This document shows, one piece after another, positions 7,856 through 16,506 of a DNA stretch of 64,000 bases. Source of the DNA: DATLLJ01 sp965229885 (lineage in GTDB: Bacteria > Acidobacteriota > Vicinamibacteria > Vicinamibacterales > CAVVIG01); NCBI GenBank assembly GCA_965229885.1, contig CBDDJX010000003.1:682001-746000 (forward strand). Direction: 5' to 3'. The translations under genes and the position numbers were made by a program. Numbering within the stretch: the stretch's first letter is position 1; every line of letters starts with the position of its first letter. The notes below the pieces were generated by a model that worked only from the letters and a program-made list of their open reading frames with translations, did not search any database and was not told the origin of the DNA.

Positions 7856-8902
7856 ATGGCACGTCTTTCCCGCCGATCGTGGTTGCAGGTAACGGGCTTG
7901 GGGACCCTGGCTGCAGGTTCGACGGTCGCGAGGGGCATTGTGGGATCGGCGCAAAGCGTGGCGTTATCGCAAGATAGCCGGGCGCACTCGAATCACGCGA
8001 TGGGCACGGTCGGTCGTGTATCGCCCGAGCGATTTGACCCGATGGCCTACCTCAGGAGCTGGAATTTCTCCCATTTGCCCGAATCCGACCGAGAGAAATT
8101 CTACCGGGAAACCCCCCGGCCTGACGGCACGCTGCTGCGCGAGTACGAATTCTTTGCCGTCGATCGCGAGATCGAGATCGCTCCAGGGGTGTTTTATCCG
8201 GCCTGGACATACAACGGCCAGGTTCCCGGACCGACGATTCGCGCGACGGAAGGCGATCGAATCCGCGTGAACTTCCTCAATCAGGGTTCCCATCCGCACA
8301 CGATTCACTTTCACGGATGGCATCCGCCGGCGATGGACGGTTCCCAAGACGCCCACCAGGTACGGCCTGGCGAGCGATTCACGTACGAGTTCGACGCCGA
8401 GCCGTTCGGCCTGCATCTGTATCACTGCCATACCGTGCCGTTGAAGCGGCACATTCACAAAGGGCTGTACGGAGTGTTCATCATCGATCCCAAGGCGGGG
8501 CGGCCGCCCGCCGACGAGCTCGTGATGATGATGAACGGCTTCGACACGAATTTTGACGCCGACAACGAGGTCTACGCTGTCAACACGATCGCGAATCATT
8601 ACCTTCACCAGCCGATTCCCGTCACCGTCGGGCGTCCGGTGCGCATCTACCTGGTGAACGTCACCGAGTTCGACCTCGTGAACAGCCTGCACCTTCACGG
8701 GATGTTTTTCGACGTGTTTCGCACGGGAACCTCCCTGGTGCCCCACGACCACACCGATACGGTCATGTTGTGCCAGGGCGAGCGCGCGATTCTCGAGACG
8801 ACCTGGCGCTATCCCGGCGACTTCATGTTCCACGCTCATCAGAGCGAGTTTGCCGAGCTTGGCTGGATGGGTCTCTTCCGAGCGGAGGCCACCACCGCAT
8901 GA
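7856..8902 (+). CDS. Two-domain multicopper oxidase, Tat-exported
   Basis: 348 residues with an N-terminal twin-arginine signal (SRRSWLQVTG). Copper-binding segments are HTIHFHGWHP, YHCHTVPLKRHIHKGL (a His-Cys-His type-1-like site in the first domain), LHLHGMFF, and FHAHQSEFAELGWMG. The last segment lacks the cysteine of a classic laccase C-terminal HCH site, so type-1 copper must sit in domain 1, as in nitrite-reductase-like two-domain oxidases. It overlaps the ZIP gene (ATGA) and probably oxidises a metal or other small substrate in the periplasm. Confidence 0.85.
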   Translation: MARLSRRSWLQVTGLGTLAAGSTVARGIVGSAQSVALSQDSRAHSNHAMGTVGRVSPERFDPMAYLRSWNFSHLPESDREKFYRETPRPDGTLLREYEFFAVDREIEIAPGVFYPAWTYNGQVPGPTIRATEGDRIRVNFLNQGSHPHTIHFHGWHPPAMDGSQDAHQVRPGERFTYEFDAEPFGLHLYHCHTVPLKRHIHKGLYGVFIIDPKAGRPPADELVMMMNGFDTNFDADNEVYAVNTIANHYLHQPIPVTVGRPVRIYLVNVTEFDLVNSLHLHGMFFDVFRTGTSLVPHDHTDTVMLCQGERAILETTWRYPGDFMFHAHQSEFAELGWMGLFRAEATTA

Positions 8903-10131
8903 CGCTGGGCACGGCCGGACCTACTCATGGTTTTTCGCCGCGCCTTTGGTGGGCGATGGCACTGCTGCCGTTGGCCTTACTCGGCGGCCTCATCCTGCTG
9001 TTGCTTCGCACCGGGCCGGCCGACGCGCTGAAACCGCGGGGCGCCCCCCCCGTCGAGCGGTTGGCAATTACGGGCGTCCAGCTGACGCCGGACGGAATCA
9101 TCGCCACCGTGTTCAACGATGGGCCCGACCCGGTCACCATCGCCCAGGTGCAGGTAGACGATGCGTACTGGCAGTTCACGGTCGAACCGGGCGCCGAGCT
9201 GGCCCATTTACGGCGCGCGACGCTGAGGATTCCGTATCCATGGGTCGAAGGCGAAGCGCACCTTGTGCGGGTGGTCACGTCGACCGGAACGACCTTCGAG
9301 CGCGAGATCGCGGTGGCTGTCGAAACCCCACAGCCGGGCCTTCGCTACTTTGGCGTCTTTACGCTGATTGGCCTGTACGTCGGCGTGATCCCCGTGGCGA
9401 TCGGTTTGTTGTGGTTTCCGATGGTCGCGAGGCTCAGTCGAAGTGGCTTCGATTTCATGCTCGCACTCACGGTTAGCCTCCTGCTCTTTCTGATGGTGGA
9501 TGCGACGACGGAGGGGCTCGATGGGTCCGCGGCGGTTCCAAGCTCATATCAGGGGACAGTGTTATTCGTGTTTGCGGCGGGCGCTGCGTATCTCGCTCTC
9601 GCCGCGTTCGGGCAGTGGTTGCGGCGCCGCGAAACCGGCAGGCGTGACGCCGCACCCGCTGGGTGGACCCTCGCGCTTCTCGTCGCGGTCGGGATCGGGC
9701 TGCACAACTTCGGGGAAGGGCTCGCCATTGGCGCGGCGTTCACGCTCGGGGAGGCGGCACTCGGCAGCCTGTTGATCGTCGGCTTCGCGCTTCACAACAC
9801 GACGGAAGGGCTCGCGATCGTGGCGCCGCTCGCGCGCCGCGCGGATGGCGAGCCCGCTTCCGTGACCGTCGGCTCGCTCGTCCGGCTTGGGATGATCGGC
9901 GGCGTTCCCACGATTGCCGGTGCGTGGCTCGGAGGCTTCATCTACTCGCCGGTGTGGGCGCTTGTGTGCCTTGCCGTCGGTGTCGGCGCGATCGCTCAGG
10001 TCGTCGTGCAGATTCTTGGACAGATGTCCCGGGAGGAGCCCCTGAGCAGTTTCATGTCGAACGGGCCCGTGGTCGCCGGATTATTCACGGGGTTCATCAC
10101 GATGTACGCGACGGGTATGCTGATTGGCTGA
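8899..10131 (+). CDS. ZIP-family metal transporter with N-terminal extracytoplasmic domain
   Basis: 410 residues. One N-terminal membrane segment (about 15-38) is followed by a ~100-residue strand-rich domain (VERLAITGVQLTPDG ... EREIAVAVET) that should face the periplasm, and then by about eight membrane helices. The ZIP metal-binding motifs HNFGEGLAIG and HNTTEGLAI are present on successive helices. ZIP proteins move divalent metals (Mn, Fe, Zn) inward. The added ectodomain is unusual and may receive metal from the co-encoded oxidase or cupredoxin. The ATG at 8899 overlaps the oxidase stop. Confidence 0.85.
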   Translation: MTLGTAGPTHGFSPRLWWAMALLPLALLGGLILLLLRTGPADALKPRGAPPVERLAITGVQLTPDGIIATVFNDGPDPVTIAQVQVDDAYWQFTVEPGAELAHLRRATLRIPYPWVEGEAHLVRVVTSTGTTFEREIAVAVETPQPGLRYFGVFTLIGLYVGVIPVAIGLLWFPMVARLSRSGFDFMLALTVSLLLFLMVDATTEGLDGSAAVPSSYQGTVLFVFAAGAAYLALAAFGQWLRRRETGRRDAAPAGWTLALLVAVGIGLHNFGEGLAIGAAFTLGEAALGSLLIVGFALHNTTEGLAIVAPLARRADGEPASVTVGSLVRLGMIGGVPTIAGAWLGGFIYSPVWALVCLAVGVGAIAQVVVQILGQMSREEPLSSFMSNGPVVAGLFTGFITMYATGMLIG

Positions 10132-10147
10132 TCACAGGGAACGATCG

Positions 10148-10567
10148 ATGACCATTCGGACGCGTCTGATTCTCACGACCACCTTCGTCGTTGCATTGGG
10201 CGGGCTCGTTGCGCTGTTGCCGCTCGGGGCGCGAACACTCGAACCACGCGACGTGGTCGTCATCGCGCGCGGGATGTCCTTCTACGTCGGCAACGGGGCG
10301 ACGGCCAACCCCACCATTCAGATGGCGCCAGGCGAGAGAATCCGGATTATCCTGATCGGCGCGGATCCCGGCTTTCACCACGATTTTGCCGTGACGGAGT
10401 GGGGCGTCAGGACGCCGATGCTTGACGGCGAAGGGCGCACCTCCATCGTCATGCAAGCGCCGGACGCACCAGGCAGAACGACCTACGTCTGCTCCGTCCA
10501 CGCGTCGATGATGAGTGGCACCATTGAAGTCACCGCGTCCAGACCCGCCTTCGTCCCGACACGCTGA
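10148..10567 (+). CDS. Cupredoxin-domain protein, membrane-anchored or secreted
   Basis: 139 residues with an N-terminal hydrophobic export/anchor segment (LILTTTFVVALGGLVALLP). A cupredoxin fold follows, with type-1 copper ligands visible: His in HHDFAV and Cys/His/Met in CSVHASMMSG. It likely exchanges electrons with the multicopper oxidase or holds copper in the periplasm. The ATG at 10148 follows an AGGGA Shine-Dalgarno-like sequence, 16 bases after the ZIP stop, making it the third gene of the operon. Confidence 0.85.
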   Translation: MTIRTRLILTTTFVVALGGLVALLPLGARTLEPRDVVVIARGMSFYVGNGATANPTIQMAPGERIRIILIGADPGFHHDFAVTEWGVRTPMLDGEGRTSIVMQAPDAPGRTTYVCSVHASMMSGTIEVTASRPAFVPTR

Positions 10568-11294
10568 CACGAGTCCGCCCCTCCGCCAGGCCCTTTTAAC
10601 CCCAGAGGGGAAGCGCCGCTTCGTGCGGTCGCTGTTCGCGACGATCGCCGATCGATACGATTTCATCACCGTTGCGCTGTCCTATGGACAGGATCGTAAG
10701 TGGAAGCGGCGTCTTGTGGCGCTGGCGCAGCCCGCGCCAGGCCGGCGTGCGTTGGATCTCGCCACCGGCACGGGCGACATCGCGTACGCGCTGGCCGCGT
10801 CGGGCGCGCGTGTCGTGGGTCTCGACATCACCCACAGGATGATCGAGCTGGCGATTGACAAAGCGAGCGAACGCTCGGGGTCGTGCGCGTTCCTGGTCGG
10901 GGACATGCTCGCGCTGCCGTTTCCCGATCGTTCGTTCGACCTCGTCACGACCGGTTACGGGTTAAGGAACGTTCCCGACCTTGCCGGCGCTGTCGACGAA
11001 ATCGCGCGCGTACTATCGCCCGGCGGCTTGGCGCTGTCGCTCGATTTCAACCGTCCGCCCAATCGTTTTGTTCGCCGGGCGTACCTGCTGTACCTGACAG
11101 TTATTGGCAGCGGGCTGGGCTGGCTTCTGCACGGCGATCCGGACACGTACCGGTACATTCCGGCATCGATCCGCCGCTATCCTGGTGCCGAGGCGGTTGA
11201 CCGGTTGATGGCGGCGCGCGGTTTCACGGACGTCAGTCACCTGCCGGTGCTCGGCGGATTGATGGCGATACATCGCGCACGGCGGTCAGGCTAA
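10515..11294 (+). CDS. ubiE: Demethylmenaquinone/ubiquinone methyltransferase
   Basis: 259 residues of the class I SAM-dependent methyltransferase fold. SAM motif I is LDLATGTGDIA; the acidic motif follows as VVGLDIT; family signatures include ATIADRYDFIT, TTGYGLRNVPD and a C-terminal PASIRRYPG region. UbiE/MenG performs the last C-methylation of menaquinone; the window also carries mqnD and mqnE, so menaquinone is the likely substrate. This start overlaps the cupredoxin gene by 53 bases; a later non-ATG start cannot be excluded. Confidence 0.9.
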   Translation: MAPLKSPRPDPPSSRHADTSPPLRQALLTPEGKRRFVRSLFATIADRYDFITVALSYGQDRKWKRRLVALAQPAPGRRALDLATGTGDIAYALAASGARVVGLDITHRMIELAIDKASERSGSCAFLVGDMLALPFPDRSFDLVTTGYGLRNVPDLAGAVDEIARVLSPGGLALSLDFNRPPNRFVRRAYLLYLTVIGSGLGWLLHGDPDTYRYIPASIRRYPGAEAVDRLMAARGFTDVSHLPVLGGLMAIHRARRSG

Positions 11295-11312
11295 GGTCGG
11301 ACCACGACACCT

Positions 11313-11741
11313 ATGGAACTAGACACGTCGAAATGGTCGGGTGAGGGGACGTTCACCGAGTTGCTCGTCGAGCGCCTGCGCACGCTCGACGCGATCGCGC
11401 TGGTGCGTGTCGAAGACGCGCCGGCAAGCCGGAGCGAAGCCGACTACAACTTCATCAGCAACGAACTGTTCGTCGCGTTCACGACGAAAGTCCGGCACGA
11501 ACGTATCCGACGGTTCGGGATTCTTCCGGGATCGCGGGCCGTGGCCGAGAAGGAAATGACGATGGTCGGGCTCGAACAGGCACTGACCGGCCTGTCCGAC
11601 ATTGGCGCCCCCGACTACGCTGACCAGGGCCTGCTGCAGTATCTTCGGACCGAGCGGATCGTGCCGCCGTACCAGACCCGAGGCTACAAACTCGTCGAGC
11701 TCGTAAGGATTTATGAAGTCGGCGCGGAACGGTGTTCCTAA
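11313..11741 (+). CDS. Hypothetical protein
   Basis: 142 residues, soluble, acidic, without a signal peptide or recognised motif. Visible stretches are NFISNELFVAFTTKV and a lysine/arginine-rich RHERIRRFG. The ATG at 11313 lies 18 bases after ubiE, so it may share that transcript. It precedes the PilT-like gene, but nothing in the sequence links it to pili. Function unknown. Confidence 0.6.
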   Translation: MELDTSKWSGEGTFTELLVERLRTLDAIALVRVEDAPASRSEADYNFISNELFVAFTTKVRHERIRRFGILPGSRAVAEKEMTMVGLEQALTGLSDIGAPDYADQGLLQYLRTERIVPPYQTRGYKLVELVRIYEVGAERCS

Positions 11742-11822
11742 TGCCCACGACGGCTCACGCCGACACACAGGCCGGGACGGCTGTCTTTTCCCGCCGCCGG
11801 CTGCGCCGCGGCGCGCAATCCT

Positions 11823-13786
11823 GTGAATGAAGTGAACCTCGTGCCCTCGCTGCTCCAGGCCATCGTCAACATCGACGGTGAAGCCCTGGTGATGCACGCC
11901 GGCGACAAGCCGTACGTCGTGGCGCCGTCGGGCCAGGTGGAGCTCGCAAGCCGGGGGCTGACGCTCGACGCGGTGACCGGAATCGTCGCGCAGCTGCTCC
12001 CGGTCGAATTTCGGAACGCGCTCGACGAGTTAGGCGCCGTCCAGTACGCCCTTCCGCCGCAGGCCGAATTCCCGCAGGAGCAGTTCATCGTCGTCGTCAC
12101 TCGTGGGGGAGACGACGTCTGGGCGGAGATCCGCCGGAAGCGACTGTCCGACGAAGACGAGATTCCCGAAGAGCTTTTCGAGACCCTGGCGCCCCCGCCA
12201 TCAGCATTCGCGACTGCGGCGGTGCCTGCCGCAAAGTTTGCGGTCGATGACGACATCGTTCGGTTCGAGAAACCTTCGGTCGCCGAGCAGGTCGCGATAG
12301 ACGATGGACTGGCGCTGCCCGCGGCGACGCGTTTGTGGCCGGGACGCGCGTCGCGCGACGCGGACGTCGATCGTGACGACGACGATGTCGTCGACCTGAC
12401 GCCGACTCTCAGTGAGCCTGCGATGTCGCCCGCCGCAGAGGCACGAGTCGCGCGGGTCGCGCCTCCGATCCAGCAGACGCCACCTGCGCCGCCAGCGCCA
12501 CCAGCGGCGGTTGCGCCACCAGCGGCACCCGTGAAGCCTCCGCCGGCGCCGCCGAAGCCTAAGCCGCCCGTGTGGCAGGCCGCGCCGCCGCCTCCGCCTT
12601 TGGCTCCCGCGCCGGCGACCGTGTTGCAGATATCGCGCAGCCCGATTCGGATCGAGGCGCCGCCCCGATGCCGGCCGGCGACACGCTGACGGGACTCGAG
12701 CGTCTGCTCCGAACGGCATCCGCCCGAGGGGCAGCGACGCTGTATCTGTCCTCCGATGCGCGGCCGTCGATCCGCATGGCATGGTGAGCTCCAGAGCCTG
12801 GATGGCGAGCCGGTTCACACGTCGAGCGACGTCATCTCGCTGCTCCTGACGCTCATGCCCGATCGCAGCCACGAAGCGCTGCGCACGGGCGCCACGACCG
12901 AGTGGATTTGCGACATCGAGGACATCGGCCGCGTCCACTGCATGAGCTTCAGCGATCACCGCGGACCTGGCGGCGTGTTCCGGCTGATGCCGGTGCGCAC
13001 CGTGTCGGTCGATCAGCTCGGGCTCCCGCCCGAAGTTCAATCGCTGGCCATCGAGCCCGAAGGGCTGGTGCTCGTGGCCGGATTGCGATCGAGCGGGAAG
13101 CGCACGCTGATGTCCGCGCTCGTCGACCTGCATCAATCGCACGCGGCGCGATCACGTGATTACGATCGAACGCGAGGTGAACATCGTTCACGAGCGTGGC
13201 AGCTCCCTGATCAGCCAGCGCGAGGTCCGTGGCAACGACGACGACGTGCTGGCGGCGGCCCGCGCGGCGCTGCGCGAGGATCCAGACGTCCTCGTGCTCG
13301 AGCAGATTCGCACCGGGCTGCTGATGAATGTCGCTCTCGAAGCTGCGGCGTCCGGGCATCTCGTCATCGGCGGTTTCTCGGCCCACGATGCCACCGAATC
13401 CATCGACCGCATCATCGACCTGATACGCGCCGGAACATGCGCGACAGGTGCAGTTGGCGCTCGCCGACAACCTGCAGGGCGTGGTCGCGCAGGTACTGCT
13501 GCCCAGGATCGGCGGCGGAGCACGCGTCGCGGCGCGCGAGGTGCTGTTGAATACGACGGCGGTGGCGGGCGTCATTGCCGAAGGCAGGACGTCGCAGCTG
13601 CCCATGGCGATCGAAGGAGGGCGGCGGCTCGGGATGGTGCCACTCAACGACGCGCTCGCCAGCTACGTGCAGAGCGGCATCATCGATGCGCGCGAAGCCT
13701 ATCGGCACGTGACCGACCGACCCGCGTTCCTCGCGCTACTGAAGCGCCAGGGTGTCAATACCTCTGCGTTCGAACGTCCCGCGTAA
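11823..13786 (+). pseudogene. PilT-like ATPase, broken by several frameshifts
   Basis: The protein is spread over successive frames: 11823 to ~12660 (N-terminal domain and a proline/alanine-rich linker), ~12660-12780, ~12785-13140, ~13142-13430 and ~13440-13786. The core resembles a PilT/PilU twitching ATPase. Its Walker A is degenerate (GLRSSGKRT for GPTGSGKST); the ASP-box/Walker B region reads LREDPDVLVLEQIRT. Later parts (ARQVQLALADNLQGVV, SQLPMAIEGGRR) match the PilT C-terminal domain. At about 13130 a single extra C explains one shift (GACCTGCATCAAT for GACCTGATCAAT). Either a pseudogene or assembly indels. Confidence 0.7.
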
Positions 13787-13788
13787 CG

Positions 13789-14217
13789 TCATCGTTCGAC
13801 GAGCGGCTCCAGCGCCTTCAGGATAAAGGACAGCACATCATTTTCGGTCAGTGCCGCGGGCGGGCCCATGGCCTGTTCCGATTCAACGACTCGTCGTCCG
13901 CGGCTGCGACCGGTATGACCGCTGACCACCGGTGCCTCGCCGCTCGTATCGAGCGAGAGCTCGATGTAATCCTCGGCCGAGCGATCGGACATCAGCCGGA
14001 CGCTCCCGACGCTTCCTCCAGGCGTGACCACTGCAAACGTGAAGCCCTCAGCCCGGAGGACGTTCGAGACCTGCTTGAAGACGGGAATAGCCGTCTGATT
14101 GAGAAACGTCTCGTACTCGCGGGCCGCTTCATCGTTGCGGGTCCGCCTGTCGGCCGCCTGGCGCCTGGCGCGCTCGATCGTTTCCACAACGCGCCGCTTG
14201 ATGTCAGAGATTTCCAT
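13789..14217 (-). CDS. Conserved-looking hypothetical protein
   Basis: 142 residues, soluble, with a basic N-terminal helix (ISDIKRRVVETIERARRQAADRR split over two helices) and a mixed alpha/beta core (FTFAVVTPGGSVG, YIELSLDTSGEAPVV). No family recognised. The ATG at 14217 is preferred over the upstream start at 14247 because GGAGGG lies just before it. It converges with the PilT-like gene. Confidence 0.55.
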   Translation of the reverse strand: MEISDIKRRVVETIERARRQAADRRTRNDEAAREYETFLNQTAIPVFKQVSNVLRAEGFTFAVVTPGGSVGSVRLMSDRSAEDYIELSLDTSGEAPVVSGHTGRSRGRRVVESEQAMGPPAALTENDVLSFILKALEPLVER

Positions 14218-14312
14218 GTGAGCCCTCCAGGGGCGCAGTGTCGGCAACGTCGGCCATACCGAATTATCGTACGCGGGCGGGCCGCCGCACGGACCGCGCT
14301 ATACTGATTATT

Positions 14313-15101
14313 TTGACGCAGGCCACGCTTCCCGATCTCGCGCGGATCCCCGCTGGTGAGTTCCTGATGGGCGCCGCGGATGCCGCCGCCGACGAGCGGC
14401 CCGTTCATCGTGTGCACTTCAGCGAATTCTTTATCGGCCGCTTCAGTGTGACCAACGACGAATACGCGCGCTTCATCCTGGCGACCGGCCACCCGGCTCC
14501 GTCCCTTCGCGGGCTGCCTCTCATCGCCAGCGGTGGCCGGGACCTCATCTTCAGGGACCTGGCGGCTCCGTACGCCTGGCAAGACCACAATCCGCCGGTC
14601 GGCCGCGGGAGCCATCCGGTCGTGCTCGTCAGCTTCGACGATGCGGTGGCGTACTGCCGATGGCTGTCGGAGGCGATCGGCCGCGTCGCCCGGCTGCCGA
14701 CCGAAGCGGAATGGGAAAAGGCGGCGCGCGGCGGAGTCGAAGGACGCCGTTATCCGTGGGGCAGCGACATCGATGCGTCGCTCGGCAACTATCTCGAGGA
14801 TCCATCGGCCAAGGACAAGCGCGGCACGCGCCCGACGGGCACCTATCCGCCGAATGCCTTCGGCTTATGCGACGTCGCCGGCAACGTGTGGGAATGGGTG
14901 TCCGACTGGTACGGCAGCGAGTACTACGGCGGCGGCGACATGAACGATCCACGGGGACCCGATGCCGGCAGCATGCGCATCGTGCGCGGCGGATCCTGGG
15001 TCAACGACGACGTGAAGATGCTTCGCTGCGCATATCGTCACCAGGTACCACCGGATACGTACGCCTACAGCATCGGATTTAGGGTCGCATGCGTGCCGTA
15101 A
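14313..15101 (+). CDS. Formylglycine-generating-enzyme/SUMF1-family protein
   Basis: About 262 residues with the FGE-sulfatase fold: IPAGEFLMGA at the start, VTNDEYARF, LPTEAEWEKAARGG, YPWG, AFGLCDVAGNVWEWVSDWY and IVRGGSWV near the end, then IGFRVACV. Family members oxidise sulfatase cysteines or act in other oxygen-dependent reactions; a true sulfatase activator is not proven. A -10-like TATACT (14300-14305) sits eight bases before the TTG at 14313, suggesting a leaderless start; an ATG at 14238 gives a longer but unsupported N-terminus. Confidence 0.8.
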   Translation: MTQATLPDLARIPAGEFLMGAADAAADERPVHRVHFSEFFIGRFSVTNDEYARFILATGHPAPSLRGLPLIASGGRDLIFRDLAAPYAWQDHNPPVGRGSHPVVLVSFDDAVAYCRWLSEAIGRVARLPTEAEWEKAARGGVEGRRYPWGSDIDASLGNYLEDPSAKDKRGTRPTGTYPPNAFGLCDVAGNVWEWVSDWYGSEYYGGGDMNDPRGPDAGSMRIVRGGSWVNDDVKMLRCAYRHQVPPDTYAYSIGFRVACVP

Positions 15102-15754
15102 GGCCCGCGAGCGGCATGAGCGGCGCGCCGGCGCCCCTCACACCCGAGGGTTATGCGCGGGCTCGCCGCGTGCTGACGCGCCGCGATCCAGTGCTCGGCG
15201 CGGCCATCAAGCGTATCGGCGTGTGCGGCATGGCCGAGCGGCAGCGTCGTGATCACCTGTCGGCGCTCATCGGCGCCATTGTCAGCCAGCAGCTCTCCAC
15301 GAAAGCGGCCGCGACGATCTTCGGCCGCTTCCTGTCGCTGTTTCCCGAGCAGCAGATTCCGAGCGCGGCGGCCATCGCGGCGCTCGACGATGCCGCGTTG
15401 CGAAGCGTCGGCCTGAGCGGCCAGAAAGTCGGCTACCTGCGCGACCTGTGCGCGCGTATCGCCGACGGCCGCCTCTGGCTCGAGGACCTCGACGGCCTGC
15501 CCGACGAGCTCGTGATCGAGCGACTGACGGCGGTGAAGGGCTTCGGCCGGTGGACGGCGGAGATGTTCTTGATGTTCCGCCTGCACCGGCCCGATGTGCT
15601 GCCGGCCGGCGACCTGGGAATCGTGAACGCCGTGCGAAAGCTGTACGGCTTGCGCACGCAACCGGATCCGAAGCGCCTTCAGAAGATGGGCGAAGCGTGG
15701 CGCCCGTACCGCTCGGTCGCCTGTTGGTATCTCTGGCAAAGTCTCAAGGCTTAG
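15089..15754 (+). CDS. DNA-3-methyladenine glycosylase II-like (HhH-GPD)
   Basis: 221 residues of the helix-hairpin-helix GPD superfamily. The HhH element is LTAVKGFGRWTAEMFLMF and the catalytic aspartate follows in LPAGDLGIV. SALIGAIVSQQLSTKAA matches the AlkA-type entry helix. It should excise alkylated bases such as 3-methyladenine. There is no iron-sulfur cysteine cluster. The ATG at 15089 overlaps the previous stop; ATG at 15116 is an alternative. Confidence 0.85.
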   Translation: MRAVRPASGMSGAPAPLTPEGYARARRVLTRRDPVLGAAIKRIGVCGMAERQRRDHLSALIGAIVSQQLSTKAAATIFGRFLSLFPEQQIPSAAAIAALDDAALRSVGLSGQKVGYLRDLCARIADGRLWLEDLDGLPDELVIERLTAVKGFGRWTAEMFLMFRLHRPDVLPAGDLGIVNAVRKLYGLRTQPDPKRLQKMGEAWRPYRSVACWYLWQSLKA

Positions 15755-15764
15755 GGCTTGGGGC

Positions 15765-16424
15765 TTACGCCGGGCTCAGCCATAAGCCGTGAGCCTTGAG
15801 CCACAGCGCCGCGAATCCGATCGCGATCGCGACGAGCGTGCCGCGCTCGCTGTACAACGTCTCGCGCCACGAGAACACATTCGCTTCCCCGCGTTCTTTG
15901 CGCGCTCCGCGGGCAAGCGTGTTGGGTAACCAGCGCGGCACCTGCGCGGCATATGCGTGGTACCGCTCGCCGAGCCGCTCCTCGAGCAGCCGTTCTTCCC
16001 ATCGCACGATCGCGTGATATTCGAATGCGAGGATTGCGACAAAGACCGGTGCGAGCCATGGCAGACGCGCGCTGACGGCGAATCCAACCCAGAGCACGAC
16101 GTTGCCCACGTAGAGAGGATTGCGCACGAGCGCGAACGGGCCCGACCTGATGAGCGGACCCAGCCGGTTGCTTCGCGTGCGCGAGATCGCGCCGATCTGT
16201 CGCACGCTCCAGAGGCGTATCGCTTCACCAAGGGCCACGAGGACGGCCCCCACTCCCATGAGTGCAGACGGGTCGAGCGCACGAGGTTCCGGGATCAGCA
16301 GGACGGCAAGCGCGAGCGGGAGCGGAATGACCGTGCGGCGGCGGAACAGCCACGCGCCAAAACGCGCCATCGTGCCTGCATGTGCCTGTCCTAATTGAGG
16401 TTGTGGAGACGTGCCGACCGCCAT
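15765..16424 (-). CDS. Isoprenylcysteine carboxyl methyltransferase-like membrane protein
   Basis: About 219 residues with four or five membrane segments. The GPFALVRNPLYVGN motif followed by a hydrophobic helix and EERLLEERLGERYHAY is typical of the PEMT/ICMT integral methyltransferase superfamily, which uses SAM to methylate lipids or small molecules. Substrate unknown. The ATG at 16424 is chosen because upstream codons would run into the cysteine synthase promoter. Confidence 0.75.
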   Translation of the reverse strand: MAVGTSPQPQLGQAHAGTMARFGAWLFRRRTVIPLPLALAVLLIPEPRALDPSALMGVGAVLVALGEAIRLWSVRQIGAISRTRSNRLGPLIRSGPFALVRNPLYVGNVVLWVGFAVSARLPWLAPVFVAILAFEYHAIVRWEERLLEERLGERYHAYAAQVPRWLPNTLARGARKERGEANVFSWRETLYSERGTLVAIAIGFAALWLKAHGLWLSPA

Positions 16425-16462
16425 AATCGGCCCAGAGTATAGCGCGAGTTGACAGTCATCCT

Positions 16463-16487
16463 TGATATGATTCGGACTAGTTTGGTC
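16463..16487 (+). promoter_or_regulatory. Cysteine synthase promoter with Rrf2-type operator (GAC-N7-GTC)
   Basis: An extended -10 element, TGA followed by TATGAT (16466-16471), lies just ahead of GACTAGTTTGGTC (16475-16487), which continues as GTAT. The GAC-N7-GTC pattern is shared with the iscR promoter (19364-19376) at almost the same offset from the -10 box. It resembles IscR/CymR-type recognition sites. Confidence 0.6.
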
Positions 16488-16506
16488 GTATATCATAATT
16501 TCCGCG

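Noticed and set aside
12480..12620. Proline/alanine-rich stretch as an independent gene
   Set aside because: It is the linker between domains of the PilT-like protein.
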